A model generated the notes under the pieces. It was given only the letters and a program-made list of their open reading frames with translations, was not told the DNA's origin and searched no databases. 64,000 nucleotides of DNA from Streptomyces formicae. GTDB lineage: Bacteria > Actinomycetota > Actinomycetes > Streptomycetales > Streptomycetaceae. The stretch covers positions 3,472,001-3,536,000 of the forward strand of contig NZ_CP071872.1 in assembly GCF_022647665.1 (NCBI RefSeq), given 5' to 3'. Of this stretch, positions 60,755 to 64,000 are shown in pieces. Every line of letters starts with the position of its first letter. Positions within the stretch are counted from its first letter, which is position 1. The translations under genes were made by a program, and so were the position numbers.

Positions 60755-60785
60755 TTGACACAAATGTGAAGCTCTGTCACATTTG
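60755..60785 (+). promoter_or_regulatory. TTGACA followed by a CRP-like inverted repeat, upstream of the L,D-transpeptidase
   Basis: TTGACA (60755-60760) runs directly into CAAATGTGA-N7-TCACATTTG (60761-60785), perfect 9-bp arms. The half-sites equal those of the CRP consensus (AAATGTGA/TCACATTT), but with seven rather than six bases between TGTGA and TCACA. It lies 115 bases before the transpeptidase start. A hairpin in the leader is an alternative reading. Confidence 0.5.
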
Positions 60786-60899
60786 CCAATGAATGCGCAG
60801 CTGAGCTACGCCGGGCAAGAGTGGGTTCGATGGCCCGTGCAACGTACAACGTGCAGCGGCCGCAAGGCCCTTTCCGCGCGCCCCAAGGAGTTCCGTACC

Positions 60900-62099
60900 G
60901 TGTCCCTCGAATGCCCTGCGCGTGCCGTGCGCGCTCTTGCCGCAATAGCGGTTCCGATCGCGGTGTTTGCCGCCTGCCAATTCTCGCCTGCGACCGAAAC
61001 AGGGAGCGCCGCCCCGCACTCCGCCGGCCCCGGCTCTGTCGGCGTGTCCATCACTCCCGGCGACGGGGAGACCGATGTACTGCCTCACGGCACGGTGGCG
61101 GTCCAGGCCGGCTACGGCAGGCTCGTCTCCGTCAAGGTGGTGGCGCAGCGCCGGGGCGCCGCCGATGTCACAGGCACGTGGGGCTCGGGCCGGCACACCT
61201 GGCGCTCGCAGCGCACCATGACACCCGGGACGGGCTACGCCGTGAGCGTCGTGGGCCGGGACGCCGGGGGACGGACGTTCACTGCCCGCAGCGTATTCCG
61301 CACCCGGTCGGCCACACGGACCAACAAAGCCACTCTCACTCCGACGGCAGGTTCACAGGTCGGCGTCGGCCGACCGGTGTCGATCGCCTTCGACAAGCCA
61401 GTGCGGAACAAGGCGGCTGTCGAGCGGGCCTTGTCCGTATCCACGAGTGTTCCCACCACCGGTTCCTGGGGCTGGACACGTGACCCGCTCTCCGGCATCG
61501 AGCGGGTCGACTGGCGGCCTGAGAAGTTCTGGGCCGAGGGGACGAAGGTGCGTGTCCGTGCCCGCCTGAGCGGGATCGATACAGGAGCCGGGCGATATCT
61601 CCTGCACGACGCGGAGTCCTCGTTCACCGTCGGACGTTCGCGGATATCCAAGGTCGACCTGGCGAAGAAGATGATGACAGTCTACGAACAGGGCAAACCC
61701 ATCCGTGTCATACCTGTCTCCGGAGGGAAGCCCGCCTACCCGACCTGGAACGGAACCATGGTGGTACTCGAACGCGCGGCCATGGTCAGGATGACCTCGC
61801 AATCCGTGAACATCCCGGAACCGTACGACCTGAACGTGCCCTGGGCCGTGCGGTTGACGACGTCCGGAACGTTCGTGCACGCGGCTCCGTGGAACGCCGG
61901 AAAATTCGGAATCATCAACGCAAGCCACGGCTGCATAGGCATGTCACTGGCCGACGGGAAATGGTTCTTCGACCGGGCCCGCCCAGGAGACGTGGTCCAG
62001 GTCAGCGGCTCGTCCAGTCCGTCCATGCGGGTGGGAAACGGCTACGGAGACTGGAACGTCACCTATGCCGACTGGCGCCGGCTCAGCGCTCTCGCCTGA
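60900..62099 (+). CDS. L,D-transpeptidase (YkuD) lipoprotein with Ig-like domains
   Basis: A 399-residue cell-wall cross-linking enzyme of the actinobacterial Ldt type. The N-terminus ARAVRALAAIAVPIAVFAACQ is a lipoprotein signal with Cys near 30. About 60-130 and 140-245 are two Ig-like domains (VGVSITPGDGETDVLPHG; ATLTPTAGSQVGVGRPVSIAFDKPV ... WGWTRDPLSGIERVDWRPEKFW). The YkuD domain (about 255-375) has VYEQGKPIRVIPVSGGKPAYPTWNGTMVV, FVHAAPWNAGKFG and INASHGCIGMSLADGKWFFDRARPGDVVQV, with the catalytic His and Cys in SHGC (about 342). GTG 60900 follows AGGAG by eight bases. It makes 3-3 cross-links. Confidence 0.9.
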   Translation: MSLECPARAVRALAAIAVPIAVFAACQFSPATETGSAAPHSAGPGSVGVSITPGDGETDVLPHGTVAVQAGYGRLVSVKVVAQRRGAADVTGTWGSGRHTWRSQRTMTPGTGYAVSVVGRDAGGRTFTARSVFRTRSATRTNKATLTPTAGSQVGVGRPVSIAFDKPVRNKAAVERALSVSTSVPTTGSWGWTRDPLSGIERVDWRPEKFWAEGTKVRVRARLSGIDTGAGRYLLHDAESSFTVGRSRISKVDLAKKMMTVYEQGKPIRVIPVSGGKPAYPTWNGTMVVLERAAMVRMTSQSVNIPEPYDLNVPWAVRLTTSGTFVHAAPWNAGKFGIINASHGCIGMSLADGKWFFDRARPGDVVQVSGSSSPSMRVGNGYGDWNVTYADWRRLSALA

Positions 62100-62140
62100 A
62101 ACCATCCGCTCCCACCCGGACCGAGTCGGCGATGCCCGCA

Positions 62141-62186
62141 GCGCTGTCTCAGCCAGGCGGGTATTCGCCTGGAGCCGAGACAGCGC
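62141..62186. terminator. long nested hairpin between convergent genes
   Basis: GCGCTGTCTC and GAGACAGCGC form the outer stem, CCAGGCG and CGCCTGG an inner stem, with small internal loops. It separates the transpeptidase (stop 62099) from the convergent adhesin gene (stop 62262). Confidence 0.75.
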
Positions 62187-62261
62187 CCGATGGCAGCGAC
62201 TGATCCGTCAGGTCTTGGGCTGCCGCGCGAGTGATCTGGGCTTCCCCGCCGGGAGTTGGCG

Positions 62262-63692
62262 CTACTGCGCGGGGGTGCCGTTCCTCTTCCTGCGGAGGAG
62301 AAGCACCGCGCCGCCGCCGACCGCCACAAGCACGACCGCGATGCCCGCGATCACAGGGGTGGCGCCGCTGGAGCCGGTCTCGGCGAGGTCGGTGCCGTGG
62401 CCGCCGGTGCTGCCGCCGACCGACGCAGGGCTGGGCTGGGGGGAGGGCGGCTCGCCGCCACCACTGCCACCTGCGGTCTTGCAGTCCAGCACACCGGAGA
62501 AGGACTTCCTGAAGTCGCCCTCGCCCTTGATCGTGATGTCGTACGGCTGGTCCTCGGCTACCGGCACGGTCACGGTCTGCGAGGTGCCGGGAGCTGTCTC
62601 GTGGTCCTTGCCGGACAGCTGGAAGCGGAACGCCGCATCGCCCTCGTTGCTGACTGTGACGTCCACACCGCCCTTGGCGCAGTTCTTCTCTGCGGTGATC
62701 GCCGGGATGGCGCCCTGCTTCTTCCAGGAGACCGCGGCGGCCGCGGAGACCGTCGACTCGCTGGAGCCGGCCAGGATCTGGGTCTGGCTCCTGGCGTGCT
62801 CACCGATGCCGGTGAAGGCGCGGCCGACCGGGACCTTGGTGGCGGCCTGCGCGGTCAGCGAAGTGCTGCCGTCCTCGGCGCCCGTGGGCACATCGAAGAA
62901 CAGCTGTGTGCCGTCGGCGGCGCTGGTGACCGGCTTGCCGTCCTTGCCGACGACCTTGACTCCGCTCGGCGCGTCGGAGGCCGGGGAGACCGTCACGCTG
63001 TCGGCGTTGGTGTGTACGGTGACCGGACCGAGCTTGCTGCCGGACTTACCGGAGACGGCCGGCGGGTCCAGTGTCAGCGACGCCTTGGGCTCGGCGACGT
63101 TCCGCGCGCTCTGCTGGAGGTAGTCGGCGAGCTTCTCGGCCGCCGGGTCGATGGCGTCCACCTTGACGTGGTCGGAGAAGCGCCAGATGGCGACCTGGGT
63201 GCCGGCCGCGGCGGTCTTCTCGGTGAGTTTCCCGGCGCCGGCCTTGGAAGCCAGCGCGGCCAAGTCGCCGACCTGCGGGTAGGAGTTCTGCAGGACCCAG
63301 CGGATCTTGCCGGCGTCCGCGTTGTTGTGCAGCGACGAGGCGCTCCACGGCACTTCCTGGTACTTGGCCTGCCGCTGCGTGGGGTTGTGGATATCGATGC
63401 AGTACGTCTGGAGTGTGCCGCCGTTGTCGACCGACATCTCGAAGAGCCCGGCGCTGACACGCTGGTCTCCTTCGTCGCTGTGCACGACCGCCTGATCGGA
63501 GATCTTCAGTCCGCCGAGCGTGGCGGTGGCACCCCCGTGTGCCGGAGTGGCCTCGTCCGCCGTGGCGGTTCCCGTGGCGGATATCGCGCCGGCCGCGACC
63601 AGGCCCGAGGCCACGATCACTGCGGCAAGTCGACGTGGCCCGCGTAACAGCGTGCCGTGAGAGCGGAGCGGGAATATCGCCCGTAGGGACAT
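62262..63692 (-). CDS. cell-wall-anchored thioester-domain (TED) protein with LAETG sorting signal
   Basis: A 476-residue surface protein. The signal peptide is RRLAAVIVASGLVAAGAISATGTATA. The thioester domain (about 50-215) has the Cys in TYCIDIHNPTQRQ (about 97) and the Gln in GTQVAIWRFSDH (about 165), the two residues that form an internal thioester able to bind host or polymer nucleophiles covalently. Two Ig-like domains follow (about 220-420). The end is a class-E sorting signal: Pro/Ser-rich stalk, LAETGSSG (about 437), a hydrophobic helix (VIAGIAVVLVAVGGGAVLLL) and RRKRNG. ATG 63692 has GGAG nine bases upstream. No sortase gene lies in the window. Confidence 0.88.
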   Translation of the reverse strand: MSLRAIFPLRSHGTLLRGPRRLAAVIVASGLVAAGAISATGTATADEATPAHGGATATLGGLKISDQAVVHSDEGDQRVSAGLFEMSVDNGGTLQTYCIDIHNPTQRQAKYQEVPWSASSLHNNADAGKIRWVLQNSYPQVGDLAALASKAGAGKLTEKTAAAGTQVAIWRFSDHVKVDAIDPAAEKLADYLQQSARNVAEPKASLTLDPPAVSGKSGSKLGPVTVHTNADSVTVSPASDAPSGVKVVGKDGKPVTSAADGTQLFFDVPTGAEDGSTSLTAQAATKVPVGRAFTGIGEHARSQTQILAGSSESTVSAAAAVSWKKQGAIPAITAEKNCAKGGVDVTVSNEGDAAFRFQLSGKDHETAPGTSQTVTVPVAEDQPYDITIKGEGDFRKSFSGVLDCKTAGGSGGGEPPSPQPSPASVGGSTGGHGTDLAETGSSGATPVIAGIAVVLVAVGGGAVLLLRRKRNGTPAQ

Positions 63693-64000
63693 GGCGCGTA
63701 TCTCCTGACAGAAGGCTTTCTGGGGAAAGGGCGGAAACGCTGGACTCGTCGTCGGCATCGCGCTCCGGTAGCCGGTGCGGCCCCGCATGCTCTGCTCGGC
63801 CGGTGCGCTTGATTTCCTTGGCTTTCTTGCGCTCCGGTGGGAAGAGAAGAACCGCGGGACGGAACGGTGCTGAGCGAGCCGCCCTTCCTTCACATGGCGC
63901 CCCCATACCTATCAGGCAGATGTACGTCGCATCATCCGCAGACAGCGGATCACGCCATCACGATAATGCGGGCCCACCGACTGGCAGGCCGGAGCGGGCG
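63693..64000. other. upstream region of the adhesin gene; no gene seen
   Basis: I see no coding frame here. The region close to 63693 holds the ribosome site and presumably the promoter of the TED gene; the window ends before another gene begins. Confidence 0.5.

Overview
The window is high-GC actinobacterial DNA, almost certainly a Streptomyces chromosome and most likely an accessory or arm region. The signs are strong G/C bias at third codon positions, frequent GTG/TTG starts behind GGAGG-type ribosome sites, many Tat and Sec exported hydrolases, a CUT1 sugar transporter without its own ATPase, a ROK repressor, a SpoIIE-type phosphatase and an LAXTG-anchored thioester protein. I see no rRNA, tRNA, CRISPR array, prophage, plasmid origin or secondary-metabolite cluster.

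Layout. 1-900: a ferredoxin-reductase fragment abutting a decayed DUF427 gene. 970-4050: a GNAT acetyltransferase and a secreted GH84 hexosaminidase. 4170-4910: a small gene graveyard. 5080-8640: an NhaA-thioredoxin fusion, then a three-gene redox set (sulfite-oxidase-fold enzyme, flavin reductase, DUF6510). 8720-15890: an NmrA-like reductase, a cupin, a truncated epimerase, an NfeD-flotillin pair, an ion channel, a zinc alcohol dehydrogenase and an XRE-flavin-binding regulator. 16080-25510: PhoD phosphatase, polysaccharide lyase, GH29 fucosidase with a divergent regulator, and a large frameshifted subtilase. 25656-25867: a MITE-like element. 25864-35550: SpoIIE phosphatase, VOC protein, amine oxidase, NlpC/P60 protein, a 1309-residue XRE-STAND-TM-WD40 protein and an I36-type inhibitor. 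36249-48872: an L-fucose scavenging and catabolism island. 49060-64000: decayed HxlR and SnoaL genes, PHB-depolymerase-like esterase, a molybdenum hydroxylase pair, an NPP1/NLP protein, a PhoX-like phosphatase with a PHO box, a frameshifted S1 protease, an amidase, an L,D-transpeptidase and an LAETG-anchored thioester adhesin.

The best-integrated system is the fucose island. Exported enzymes (the GH29 at 18507, probably the new-looking secreted enzyme at 46548) would release fucose or fucosides. The binding protein and two permeases import them, the cytoplasmic GH29 (40492) trims them, and an aldo/keto reductase, L-fuconate dehydratase, SDR and FAH hydrolase would take L-fucose to pyruvate and L-lactate by the non-phosphorylated route. 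A divergent ROK repressor sits at the head. A rare AT-rich 10-mer (GACAAAAATC) occurs in the ROK/transporter intergenic region and again before the secreted gene, and is a candidate operator. No lactonase or ATPase gene is present.

A second theme is decay. At least nine genes are truncated or frameshifted. Some are genuine remnants. Others (subtilase, S1 protease, fucosidase leader) differ from an intact frame by one base in a GC-rich run and could be assembly errors. The most unusual single gene is the STAND protein, whose predicted topology would place a DNA-binding domain inside the cell and fourteen WD40 repeats outside.
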